A stretch of DNA of 13,261 nucleotides from Thermoplasmatota archaeon (GCA_016930995.1 JAFGFQ010000122.1:1-13261); one strand, 5' to 3'; positions 7,090 to 13,187 are shown, numbered from the stretch's first letter. Numbers and translations are program-made. Notes: generated by a model not told the origin, from the sequence alone.

Positions 7090-7833
7090 CTACAGAGGAG
7101 TAATAATCGGTACTGGTAAAATGTTGATATCCAATAGTAAAAACACCTGCCAGAGAAGCAACAGCACGATTGCCGGGAGCATCTGAATCATGAAATCATC
7201 ATCAACAAGTATCAATTTTTTAGCTTCAGAAAACACTGCTGCGGTTGCACCAACACAGGGAACAAGTAGAAGAACCCACCACTCTGCGTTATACCAGGTC
7301 AGCAGGAAAAAAAAGAAAGAGACAAAAAAACCAATAATATAGGTGTATTTTTTACCGAGATAATAGCGGCATTCACCAATGAGGGGGTCAGTGAAGGATG
7401 CACACAGTATGCAGGGTATTGCTATCTGCTGAGGAAAGAAGAAAAATAACAGGAGCACGGCGACACCGAAATAAAGGTAACTTGCTGGTCGTTTCTTCTC
7501 GTAGCTCCGCAGGCCGAAGAACCGTTTATGGTCCACACCACCTCGCAATCGCTGATATTCGATGACGACCATACAGACAACGATAACAACAGGGAGTATG
7601 ATTTTTCCTATGGAAATCCATGCTTCATCAGGAAGGAGATAGTACACCAAAAATGAGGCGGCAAACGTATGAAACACACGGCGGAACCAATGCGCGTCAA
7701 CCTCGATTGCATTCATCCGTTCTAGCAACTCAATCTGATACGCCGACATCTTCTGTTTTGTGATTTTCAAAGCATCTTTTGTTATCATCTCTGAGAAAAA
7801 CATAGGTTTGGGACCATCCTTCTTGATGTTCAC
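7090..7833 (-). CDS. Polyprenol/dolichol kinase-like (SEC59/phosphatidate cytidylyltransferase superfamily) membrane protein
   Basis: A protein of about 247 residues with six or seven hydrophobic helices after a cytoplasmic N-terminus of about 45 residues. Motifs in order are RRVFH (51-55), EYQRLR (92-97), GLRSYE and KRPASYLYF (107-122), FTDPLIGECRYYLGKK (147-162) and VDDDFMIQMLP (210-220). The order His-containing motif, Glu/Arg helix end, Asp-Pro-x-x-Gly-Glu, acidic cluster resembles CTP-dependent polyprenol kinases and related CDP-lipid enzymes, which phosphorylate isoprenoid alcohols in the membrane. The exact substrate is uncertain. The start is also uncertain: GTG at 7833 lacks a ribosome site, while an ATG at 7803 has a weak one (GGATGGT). 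It follows rpiA by six bases and precedes a small membrane protein by 20, which suggests one transcript. Phospholipid or glycan-carrier metabolism is a reasonable inference. Confidence 0.55.
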   Translation of the reverse strand: MNIKKDGPKPMFFSEMITKDALKITKQKMSAYQIELLERMNAIEVDAHWFRRVFHTFAASFLVYYLLPDEAWISIGKIILPVVIVVCMVVIEYQRLRGGVDHKRFFGLRSYEKKRPASYLYFGVAVLLLFFFFPQQIAIPCILCASFTDPLIGECRYYLGKKYTYIIGFFVSFFFFLLTWYNAEWWVLLLVPCVGATAAVFSEAKKLILVDDDFMIQMLPAIVLLLLWQVFLLLDINILPVPIITPL

Positions 7834-7839
7834 TACAAG

Positions 7840-8532
7840 CTATTGAACGATATCTTGTCGTTCTAACGTCATCATGCCTTGTTTGCTACCAACGATGACC
7901 TCATCTGCCAGGCCGATGAACAATCCATTTTCCAAAACGCCCGGGATGTTATTAATCTCCTTTTCTAATGCCTCTGAATCTGCGATTTTCCCAAAATCAC
8001 AATCAACGATGTAATTCTGATTATCAGTGATAAATGCCTCGTCCATGATCCTGCGTAGTTCTGTGGTGCAACCGAGATCCTCAAGGGTTTTTTTCGTGGC
8101 TAGCCAACCGAACCTTGTGACTTCGACAGGCAGGGAACAGTCACATCCAAGACCTTTCACGATTTTTGTTTCATCGACAATGATGATAACTTTTTTTGAA
8201 TGGTACGCAATAATCTTCTCTCGTGTTAGTGCACCGCCCCCACCTTTGATTAAATTAAGATTTGAATCCACTTCATCAGCACCATCGATGGTGATATCAA
8301 TTTCCGTGCGATCGTCAAGTTCGATTAAGGGGATTTTTAATTCTGTGGCCAATTTTTTTGTCTTCAAGGAGGTGGGGATTCCTTGTATGTTGAGGCCTCC
8401 CCGTACCATTTCACCGATTTTTTTAATGGCAAATTCGACAGTAGATCCCGTTCCGAGTCCAACAATCATCCCATTTTCGACATATTGTACTGCTTTTTCT
8501 GCCGCCTGTTTTTTCATCTCTTCTTGTTCCAC
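7840..8532 (-). CDS. rpiA: Ribose-5-phosphate isomerase A
   Basis: This enzyme interconverts ribose 5-phosphate and ribulose 5-phosphate and supplies pentose for nucleotides. From the GTG at 8532 the protein has 230 residues, the usual length. It shows GLGTGST (25-31), DGADEVD (83-89) and KGGGGALTREK (96-106). Asp86, Asp89, Lys96 and Glu105 correspond to E. coli Asp81, Asp84, Lys94 and Glu103. GGTGG (8537-8541) lies 4 nt before the GTG, and a TATA-like element at about 8571-8580 would start transcription near 8550. Both favour this start over an ATG at 8517 and over an upstream extension to 8580, which would include the promoter. It is first in a likely operon with the kinase-like membrane protein and the small membrane protein, and diverges from kptA. 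Confidence 0.93.
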   Translation of the reverse strand: MEQEEMKKQAAEKAVQYVENGMIVGLGTGSTVEFAIKKIGEMVRGGLNIQGIPTSLKTKKLATELKIPLIELDDRTEIDITIDGADEVDSNLNLIKGGGGALTREKIIAYHSKKVIIIVDETKIVKGLGCDCSLPVEVTRFGWLATKKTLEDLGCTTELRRIMDEAFITDNQNYIVDCDFGKIADSEALEKEINNIPGVLENGLFIGLADEVIVGSKQGMMTLERQDIVQ

Positions 8533-8570
8533 TGGTCCACCAACAGGGTAATGGAACAAGGAATACAAAA

Positions 8571-8580
8571 ACTTATACAT
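8571..8580. promoter_or_regulatory. Shared TATA-like element between rpiA and kptA
   Basis: ACTTATACAT reads ATGTATAAGT on the minus strand, so both strands offer a TATA-like core. It lies about 40-45 bp before the rpiA GTG (8532) and about 30 bp before the kptA ATG at 8607. The second distance would give a nearly leaderless kptA mRNA. No other good TATA is seen in this short divergent region. Confidence 0.4.
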
Positions 8581-8606
8581 CTTCGATGATTACAGACCTG
8601 GGAACT

Positions 8607-9371
8607 ATGCTTGGAAAATGTGACGAACATGGGTATTACCGTGGAGAGACCTGCCCTGCGTGTAATAAAAAAGGAAAATTTCTTATGAGCGACCGGGAAC
8701 TTGATTCCCTTGGCCGTATCATGGCAGGTGTTCTTCGTCATTTCCCAGAGAAACTTGGTGTCATGGTCGATGGTCATGGCTGGGTCGATATCTCTGAGTT
8801 TGTTGAAGCGGTTGGTGTGAGCAGATCAGGGTTCCAATGGCTCAAGGAGCATCATATAGAGGCAATCGCAGTAACAGACCCGAAAGGACGATATCAGATC
8901 GATGGGGGAATGATTCGAGCGACCTATGGACATACCATTGACATCCGTCTTGATGATTTACCACCTGCAGAAATCGATGAGTTCTTTTATCCGGTAACAG
9001 AGGAGGAAATTGACATCATCCTCGAAGGAGGCCTTAATCCTATCGACCGGAAAAATGTTCATCTCAGCGGGAGCATCGAGAAAGCAATCGAAGCAGGAAA
9101 AGTACGGACTGAGGACCCTTTAATCCTGCGGATTGACGGGAAAAAAGCAAAGGAAGACGGTGTTCAAATATTTCGAGCAGGGAAAGAGGTGTATATCACG
9201 GAACGAATTGAAGCAAAATATATATCAAAAGCAGAAACCCCTCTCATTGAACCACCAGCGACGGAAGAGGAAGAGACACTGGATACACCCGTTGAACCAG
9301 AGGAAGAGGAAGAAAAACCAAAAACAAAACAGAAGAAAAAAAGTACAAAAAAGACAAAAAAAATCGATTAA
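8607..9371 (+). CDS. kptA: RNA 2'-phosphotransferase (Tpt1/KptA family)
   Basis: The family removes a 2'-phosphate from RNA by transfer to NAD+; in eukaryotes this finishes tRNA splicing. From the ATG at 8607 the protein has 254 residues. The N-terminal zinc site is C5-x2-H8-x7-C16-x2-C19, typical of archaeal members. The catalytic Arg-His-Arg-Arg set is present: LRH (Arg44, His45), RATYGH (Arg104) and GKVR (Arg167). HGW (57-59) and VHLS (151-154) are also present, and FFYPVTEEE replaces the LYHGT of bacterial enzymes, as in archaea. An upstream in-frame ATG at 8586 lies too close to the TATA-like element. The last 40 or so residues are an unusual disordered tail, first Glu-rich and then Lys-rich. 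It converges on asd with a 6-bp gap. Confidence 0.9.
   Translation: MLGKCDEHGYYRGETCPACNKKGKFLMSDRELDSLGRIMAGVLRHFPEKLGVMVDGHGWVDISEFVEAVGVSRSGFQWLKEHHIEAIAVTDPKGRYQIDGGMIRATYGHTIDIRLDDLPPAEIDEFFYPVTEEEIDIILEGGLNPIDRKNVHLSGSIEKAIEAGKVRTEDPLILRIDGKKAKEDGVQIFRAGKEVYITERIEAKYISKAETPLIEPPATEEEETLDTPVEPEEEEEKPKTKQKKKSTKKTKKID
9315..9369 (-). terminator. Clustered T-tracts behind asd, inside the kptA tail
   Basis: The Lys-rich end of kptA is written in A-runs. On the minus strand these form several T-tracts (T4 to T8) starting within about 10 nt of the asd stop. This is a typical setting for archaeal oligo-T termination, although it lies inside the opposite gene. Confidence 0.4.
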
Positions 9372-9377
9372 TTCTCT

Positions 9378-9998
9378 TTATTTCTCTTTTAATATTGCGA
9401 TGGTGTCTTGGCCTGCTTTTACAGGATCACCTATTTGTACGGAAACCGACTGTACCTTATCCGCTGGTAGGATGACGTCAACTCGTGAACCAAGTCGTAT
9501 GATTCCAATCCGGTCCCCTTTCTTCAATTCGTCTCCGTCTTTTATATATGGGTAGACCCGCCGTGCGATAAGCCCAGCAATCTGCAGGATTGTCACCTGT
9601 CCAATCGCGGTCCCAACCGTGCTGATGACGCGTTCATTCAAATCCGATTCCTTTTTCCATGCTCTCAGATGATAGCCAGGGAAATGCGTCATTTTAGTGA
9701 TACGCCCATCCAAGGGCATCCTGTTGACATGGACGTTGTTGACCTCCATGAAGATAGAAATGAGAATCTGGTTGTTCTCGTTTTGAATATCCCTAATCTT
9801 CCCATCTGCCGGAGAAACAACTCCATCACCTATTGTCCGCTCTGGGTCACGGAAGAAGAAAAGGAAAAACACAAGCACACAAAAAACAGGGATAAACACG
9901 GTTAAGAACCAGGTATTATACCAGCTGGCTATAAAAAAAAACAGGCTGAGTAACAATGGGGGAAGAACCCATGACCAGCAACCCTTAGCTATCCTCAT
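9378..9998 (-). CDS. asd: Archaetidylserine/phosphatidylserine decarboxylase, pyruvoyl type
   Basis: A 206-residue membrane-bound decarboxylase that turns the serine head group of archaetidylserine into ethanolamine. Two hydrophobic stretches (about 11-26 and 29-49) anchor the N-terminus. FFRDPER (48-54) and SPADGK (62-67) follow, then NNVHVNR (87-93) with the conserved His90. LGSRVD (169-174) holds the Gly170-Ser171 self-cleavage site that makes the alpha chain with its N-terminal pyruvoyl group. The short length and single-pass layout match the archaeal/PSD-A short form. The ATG at 9998 overlaps the stop of the broken cysH-like gene (ATGA). asd therefore probably shares that gene's transcript, and no separate promoter is evident. 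No archaetidylserine synthase gene is in the window. Confidence 0.88.
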   Translation of the reverse strand: MRIAKGCWSWVLPPLLLSLFFFIASWYNTWFLTVFIPVFCVLVFFLFFFRDPERTIGDGVVSPADGKIRDIQNENNQILISIFMEVNNVHVNRMPLDGRITKMTHFPGYHLRAWKKESDLNERVISTVGTAIGQVTILQIAGLIARRVYPYIKDGDELKKGDRIGIIRLGSRVDVILPADKVQSVSVQIGDPVKAGQDTIAILKEK

Positions 9999-10670
9999 AT
10001 CCTCTCACTTGCAGACCGTGTATGACTCCCACATTCCCCTCCCTTTTTAAGTGTTTTTCTCCATCGTCCATCCCGCTCACTTTCATGATCGAAAATGGGA
10101 ACGGTACATGGTTCACAGCCTAACGAACGAATCTTTCTGCCATCGGAGAATTTCTTGTTATACCAGGGATGCGCGGGAATTTTATTGTTTTTGATGTATT
10201 TCCAGATTTCCTCTTCGGTCCAACTGAGAATCGGGTTGATTTTTGTCTCATGGTCACTTATCTTTTCGATTTCAGGAACATATCTCCTTGTGAACCCCTC
10301 TGAGTTCCGCAGTCCACTAAACCATGCCTGCAGACCAAGAGCGGTATAGGCGTAACGGACAGGCGCAACCTTTAACAATTTACAGCACACATCAGCATTC
10401 TCATAATAAATCTCATGACCTGACTCTTTTTTATTTCTTCTGCCTGCATCAGATACTGGTCGATTGGTAATAAGGTGACCTCGACATTGTTTCTTCGAAG
10501 CACCTCTGGCACACTGTCTGCTACCATGAAGATATGTGGTTTTAGGTTGTACTGCTGAATAACCTTTCCGACAAACTCAAATGTTTCCTTTGGTTTATGA
10601 ATGGTCAACACAGAAAAAATAGGGATATCAGGCTTGATTGTTCGGGCGAGATGCAGCAATACCATGCTGT
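9995..10670 (-). pseudogene. PAPS/APS reductase-like (CysH) gene, broken
   Basis: Two overlapping frames add up to one CysH-type protein. The first (from 10665) opens with SMVLLHLA and continues through the sulfonucleotide-binding fold to EEIKK. The second resumes with SGHEIYYENADVCCKLLK and runs through AWFSGLRNSEGFTRR, TKINPILSWTEEEIW, HPWYN, RSLGCEPCTVPI, ERDGRW and GECGSHT. The CC and CEPC cysteines resemble the [4Fe-4S] ligands of APS-reductase-type enzymes, which reduce activated sulfate to sulfite. The frames are joined by a one-base shift at the A6 run (minus strand, 10427-10432). The N-terminal SGGKDS loop that should precede MVLLHL is absent in all three frames. Without that loop, activity is unlikely. 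The end overlaps asd by ATGA. I call it a pseudogene; a sequencing error could explain the one-base shift but not the missing loop. Confidence 0.75.
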
Positions 10671-10717
10671 ATTTTTTCCTCTAATGTCTTTTGACTTATC
10701 TGAAGTTTTTTTGTCTG

Positions 10718-11002
10718 AAACCGATATGGTTCCATATGCATCCGAGTCTTTTTTATCACCTTTCGACCACCACCGATGATGTTCAGTACAATAGCATCCT
10801 GCGGAGAAACCGTACCTTTCTGCAACGCCTGTTGTAATGAAGAGATGGTCACACCAGCCTCAGGGACGATACTGATACCTTCCAGTTTTTCAAACAACAC
10901 TTGTGCTTTTTCGATTTCCTCGTTGGTCACACTGTACATCTCCCCGTTGATCTCCGATTAGACATCATAAATCCCACCAGTCAAGGAATATGCAGGGAAA
11001 CT
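10718..11002 (-). pseudogene. Threonine synthase/cysteate synthase-like C-terminal remnant
   Basis: Only the C-terminal part of a PLP-enzyme-like sequence remains. It reads SFPAYSLTGGIYDV, then an in-frame TAA (10958-10960), then SEINGEMYSVTNEEI, KLEGISIVPEAGVTISSL and DAIVLNIIGGGRKVIKK. The EG-I-PEA, SLxQA and LN(I)GGG elements mark the end of threonine synthase and its cysteate synthase relatives. The latter make L-cysteate from phosphoserine and sulfite for coenzyme M. The whole N-terminal domain with the PLP lysine is missing: upstream the DNA becomes the capK promoter. The remnant runs in frame into MEPYRF (10718-10735) and then into CysH-like sequence. Which of the two synthases it was cannot be decided. 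A cysteate synthase would pair logically with a sulfonucleotide reductase. An ATG at 10939 could still open translation of the remaining 103 codons. Confidence 0.65.
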
Positions 11003-11015
11003 TTAATTAATATTT
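11001..11015 (+). promoter_or_regulatory. Promoter of the CapK-like gene
   Basis: CTTTAATTAATATTT contains an AT-rich TATA-like core about 25-30 bp before the ATG at 11036. It predicts a leaderless or nearly leaderless mRNA from that codon. The core is nearly symmetrical and could also drive the minus-strand remnant and asd. Confidence 0.4.
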
Positions 11016-11035
11016 GTATGATTGCAGTTACGCCT

Positions 11036-12439
11036 ATGAATCCATTTTTCAACCCTGTCACCGCTCTCCCTTTGTTAAAAAACTATTTTTTTGATAAAAA
11101 ACGATTGGAAAGACAAGATCCCCAGAAAATAAAAAAAATCCGAGATGCAGCGCTTCGAAGAACGCTTCGTTACGCTGAGACAGTCCCTTTGTATCATGAT
11201 AAGTTTTCTGCTTGTGGTCTCCAAGTAGAGGATATCAGAGGCGCACAGGATATAACGAAGGTTCCCCTTGTTAAAAAACAAGACCTTCTCGAGCATTTTC
11301 CCAGTGATCTACTCCCTAGAGATTATGATCGACGGAACGTGCGGGTCATTTCCACTTCCGGTTCAACTGGAAAACCGGTTTCGCTTTATACTGATTTTTC
11401 TGTTTTTAGCGGCGGGATTGGTGCACTCGTACGACCGTTTGACCAGTTCCATGTGAACTGGAGGACGTCACGAATTGCCAATATCGGAAATTTCAATCCA
11501 AACATGGCTGACTCTGTCGCGGACACTCTGTTTTACTCAAAAGCTTCTTTTGTGTATAGAAAAGATAGACGCCTGAGTCTTAATGCGTTTCTCCCAACCA
11601 AACAGATTGTTTCTGAACTGAATCGTTTCAAAGCAGATGTTATTTATTCGTACCCCGCAACATTATTCCAATTAGCCCATTATAAAAGAAAAGGCTCTGC
11701 GGAGAACATCAACCCAAAAGCGTTTCTTGTGAGTGGGTCAGTCCTTGAACCGTATACAAGAGCGTACGTGGAAGAAGCATTTGGGTGCAAGATGTTTAAT
11801 CTGTACGAATCAGTTGAATCTCTGGGTGCTCCGATGGCGTTTGAATGCAGTGAGGGGACCTGGCATATTAATTATGATTTTTTCCATCTGGAAGCGATAA
11901 ATGAAAATGGAGAACTTGTAGAAAACGGGAAACGAGGTCATATCGTCGTCACACGCCTCTATGGGAAGGCAACACCGATCGTCCGATATACTGGTATGGA
12001 TGATTGGGTGATACTCTCCGAAGATGAGGACTGTTCCTGTGGTTTGCGGACACCTGTATTAAAAGAAGGGGTCGAGGGAAGAAGAAGCGATAGCGTCGTC
12101 TTACCAGATGGACGGCTTTTCCCTGGACCATCCTTTGCCATGTTATACCAGATTCTCAATGATCTGAAAACACGCAAAGTAAAACAATTCCAAATAGTTC
12201 AGAAAAAAATTGACGAGATTGATATCCTTGTTGTTATTGATGAGGACCTGCGTCATGTTGGTCCATCAATCGAACTGATATTTGAGACAATAAAAGATAT
12301 TCATCAGAAAAAAACAGGACCTGGAGTCCAGATTAATGTTAAAGAAGTTAAGGAAATCCCATCGCAGAAGAACAAACCTGCACCTATAGTTGTCTCCCTC
12401 ATTCGACCTGAAAAAGGATTCAAAGTAGTCGATGATTAA
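11036..12439 (+). CDS. CapK/PaaK-family adenylate-forming enzyme (phenylacetate-CoA ligase or coenzyme F390 synthetase-like)
   Basis: A 467-residue cytoplasmic enzyme of the ANL superfamily, which activates a carboxylate (or cofactor F420 in F390 synthetase) with ATP. The phosphate loop STSGSTGKP is at 106-114, the YESVES motif at 257-262, RYTGMDD (ATP ribose contact) at 317-323, and the hinge/C-domain start EGRRSDSV at 347-354. The C-terminal lysine region IPSQKNKPAP (441-450) aligns with the catalytic-lysine segment. CSCG (333-336) with nearby cysteines could bind zinc. The substrate cannot be assigned: CapK-like proteins also act in surface polysaccharide and lipid pathways. An ATG at 11018 is an alternative start. 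I chose 11036 because the TATA-like core at 11003-11012 would place the transcript start near it. Further in-frame upstream sequence overlaps the minus-strand remnant and is not credible. Confidence 0.82.
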   Translation: MNPFFNPVTALPLLKNYFFDKKRLERQDPQKIKKIRDAALRRTLRYAETVPLYHDKFSACGLQVEDIRGAQDITKVPLVKKQDLLEHFPSDLLPRDYDRRNVRVISTSGSTGKPVSLYTDFSVFSGGIGALVRPFDQFHVNWRTSRIANIGNFNPNMADSVADTLFYSKASFVYRKDRRLSLNAFLPTKQIVSELNRFKADVIYSYPATLFQLAHYKRKGSAENINPKAFLVSGSVLEPYTRAYVEEAFGCKMFNLYESVESLGAPMAFECSEGTWHINYDFFHLEAINENGELVENGKRGHIVVTRLYGKATPIVRYTGMDDWVILSEDEDCSCGLRTPVLKEGVEGRRSDSVVLPDGRLFPGPSFAMLYQILNDLKTRKVKQFQIVQKKIDEIDILVVIDEDLRHVGPSIELIFETIKDIHQKKTGPGVQINVKEVKEIPSQKNKPAPIVVSLIRPEKGFKVVDD

Positions 12440-12479
12440 TTCTCTTTTTCAGACTCAAATTTCTTTTCCCAGCGTTAAG

Positions 12480-12489
12480 CCTAAATAAT
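12480..12489 (+). promoter_or_regulatory. TATA-like promoter of tRNA-Lys
   Basis: CCTAAATAAT lies about 33 bp before the mature tRNA end. This spacing suits a transcript start a few bases upstream of 12518. Confidence 0.4.
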
Positions 12490-12517
12490 AGCGATTGTTA
12501 CTCCATATACTTTCCTA

Positions 12518-12592
12518 GGGCTTGTAGCTCAGCTAGGCTAGAGCAATCGGCTCTTAACCGATCGGCCGGGGGTTCAAATCCCTCCAAGCCCG
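12518..12592 (+). tRNA. tRNA-Lys (anticodon CTT)
   Basis: A 75-nt cloverleaf. The acceptor stem is GGGCTTG (12518-12524) with CAAGCCC (12585-12591), with G as discriminator. The D arm is GCTC/GAGC (12527-12530, 12541-12544). The anticodon stem is ATCGG/CCGAT around the loop CTCTTAA (12551-12557), so positions 34-36 are CTT. The T arm is GGGGG/CCCTC with one G-U pair around TTCAAAT (12573-12579). There is no intron and no encoded CCA, as is common in archaea. A T5 run (12594-12598) directly follows and probably ends transcription. Confidence 0.96.
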
Positions 12593-12593
12593 C

Positions 12594-12598
12594 TTTTT
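12594..12598 (+). terminator. T-run after tRNA-Lys
   Basis: Five T residues start two bases after the mature 3' end of the tRNA, the usual position of an archaeal tRNA terminator. Confidence 0.45.
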
Positions 12599-12617
12599 CC
12601 TTGATTTCTATGAGAAT

Positions 12618-12646
12618 CTTTTAAACCTATTTGTGATGTAGGTTTA
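12618..12646 (+). promoter_or_regulatory. Promoter overlapped by an 8-bp perfect inverted repeat
   Basis: TAAACCTA (12622-12629) and TAGGTTTA (12639-12646) form a perfect inverted repeat with a 9-nt spacer. The left arm overlaps a TATA-like CTTTTAAAC (12618-12626), which lies about 50 bp before the GTG start of the zinc-ribbon gene. It could be a repressor site covering the promoter, or a hairpin if transcription from the tRNA reads through. Confidence 0.45.
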
Positions 12647-12673
12647 TTCAGAGAAATAAAAAAATGTGAGGCG

Positions 12674-12997
12674 GTGTCACCCATAAAGAAAAAATGCCCT
12701 CGATGTAACGGCAAGGCAGTACGCCTATATCAAAACAAAACCATCGAGGGAAAACGTAAATGGCTTCCTATTGCTTGGTGTTGCACTGACTGCCACTTCC
12801 TCTACACCGTAGCGTCCGATACCCTCATGTATCCAATTGGAGGAAAGGAATATAAAAAATCATACAACGGAAAATGCCCGAATTGCGACCTGAAGCTTGT
12901 CCGGGTGTTTCGTCATAAAAACCCGGTGAAAGGAACACAACAATGGATCTCGACTGCCTGGTACTGCAACCGCTGTAGATACGTCTGGCTTGATTGA
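12674..12997 (+). CDS. Tandem zinc-ribbon protein with internal duplication
   Basis: A 107-residue protein that I do not recognise by name. It consists of two similar units. Unit 1 (residues 8-45) has CPRC (8-11), then VRLYQNK, KWLPIAW and CTDC (37-40). Unit 2 (68-105) has CPNC (68-71), then VRVFRHK, QWISTAW and CNRC (98-101). Each four-Cys set should hold one zinc ion. The units match in order and spacing with an offset of 60-61 residues, which indicates an internal duplication. No membrane segment or enzyme motif is present. Such small ribbons often bind nucleic acid or a larger complex, but nothing here proves it. The GTG start (12674) has GTGAGG just before it, with short spacing. An ATG ten bases upstream (12664) is followed at once by TGA. 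It lies between tRNA-Lys and eL41 on the same strand and has its own promoter. Confidence 0.75.
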   Translation: MSPIKKKCPRCNGKAVRLYQNKTIEGKRKWLPIAWCCTDCHFLYTVASDTLMYPIGGKEYKKSYNGKCPNCDLKLVRVFRHKNPVKGTQQWISTAWYCNRCRYVWLD

Positions 12998-13028
12998 AAG
13001 GATACCCCAGCATAGCGTTCCTAAACAG

Positions 13029-13036
13029 TTAAATAC
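13029..13036 (+). promoter_or_regulatory. TATA-like promoter of eL41 (and possibly tRNA-Trp)
   Basis: TTAAATAC lies about 50 bp before the ATG at 13083, giving a predicted leader of about 26 nt that includes GAGG (13071-13074). No second TATA is apparent before the tRNA-Trp at 13201. Confidence 0.4.
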
Positions 13037-13082
13037 AGCTATCTATTTTACGGGCAAGGTAGACAACACAGAGGAAACTTTA

Positions 13083-13187
13083 ATGAAACGCAGTTCACGA
13101 GTATGGAAAAAGCGAAGGAAGATGCGCTGGAAATGGCGCAAGAAACGGATGCGACGAGAAAAGCGGATGCGAAAACAAAAACAGTAA
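13083..13187 (+). CDS. rpl41e: Ribosomal protein eL41-like
   Basis: A 34-residue protein that is more than half Arg and Lys. The segment from residue 14 (MRWKWRKKRMRREKRMRKQ) closely follows the eL41 pattern MRxKWxKKRMRRxKRxR. eL41 is the smallest ribosomal protein, a single basic helix lodged between the two subunits. The ATG at 13083 has GAGG eight bases upstream (13071-13074). A second ATG at 13122 would give only the 21-residue core. Compared with the short eukaryotic form, the first 13 residues (MKRSSRVWKKRRK) are an extra basic segment. Composition alone can mislead in so short an ORF, but the ordered match and the ribosome site support a real gene. It ends 13 bp before the tRNA-Trp and may be co-transcribed with it. 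Confidence 0.75.
   Translation: MKRSSRVWKKRRKMRWKWRKKRMRREKRMRKQKQ

Noticed and set aside
6852..7103. Plus-strand reading frame opposite the small membrane protein
   Set aside because: It has polar, low-complexity composition and no ribosome site. The minus-strand frame has two clear hydrophobic helices and a fixed start.
8027..8551. Long plus-strand frame opposite rpiA
   Set aside because: It is antisense to an intact RpiA with all catalytic residues, and its Ser/Pro-rich translation is typical of a complementary-frame artefact.
10426..10432. Programmed -1 frameshifting producing an active CysH
   Set aside because: The same gene also lacks its SGGKDS loop and sits downstream of another broken gene, so decay or a base-call error in the A-run is more likely. 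It is kept only as a finding to check.
10901..11035. N-terminal extension of the CapK-like protein (frame open back to 10901)
   Set aside because: It would run through the AT-rich promoter core and overlap conserved minus-strand remnant coding. The family start fits MNPFF at 11036.
9378..12439. A sulfonolipid or taurine pathway formed by the cysteate-synthase-like, CysH-like, decarboxylase and CapK genes
   Set aside because: Two of the four are broken. The decarboxylase has a membrane anchor and the pyruvoyl LGS site of archaetidylserine decarboxylases, and the CapK substrate is unknown.
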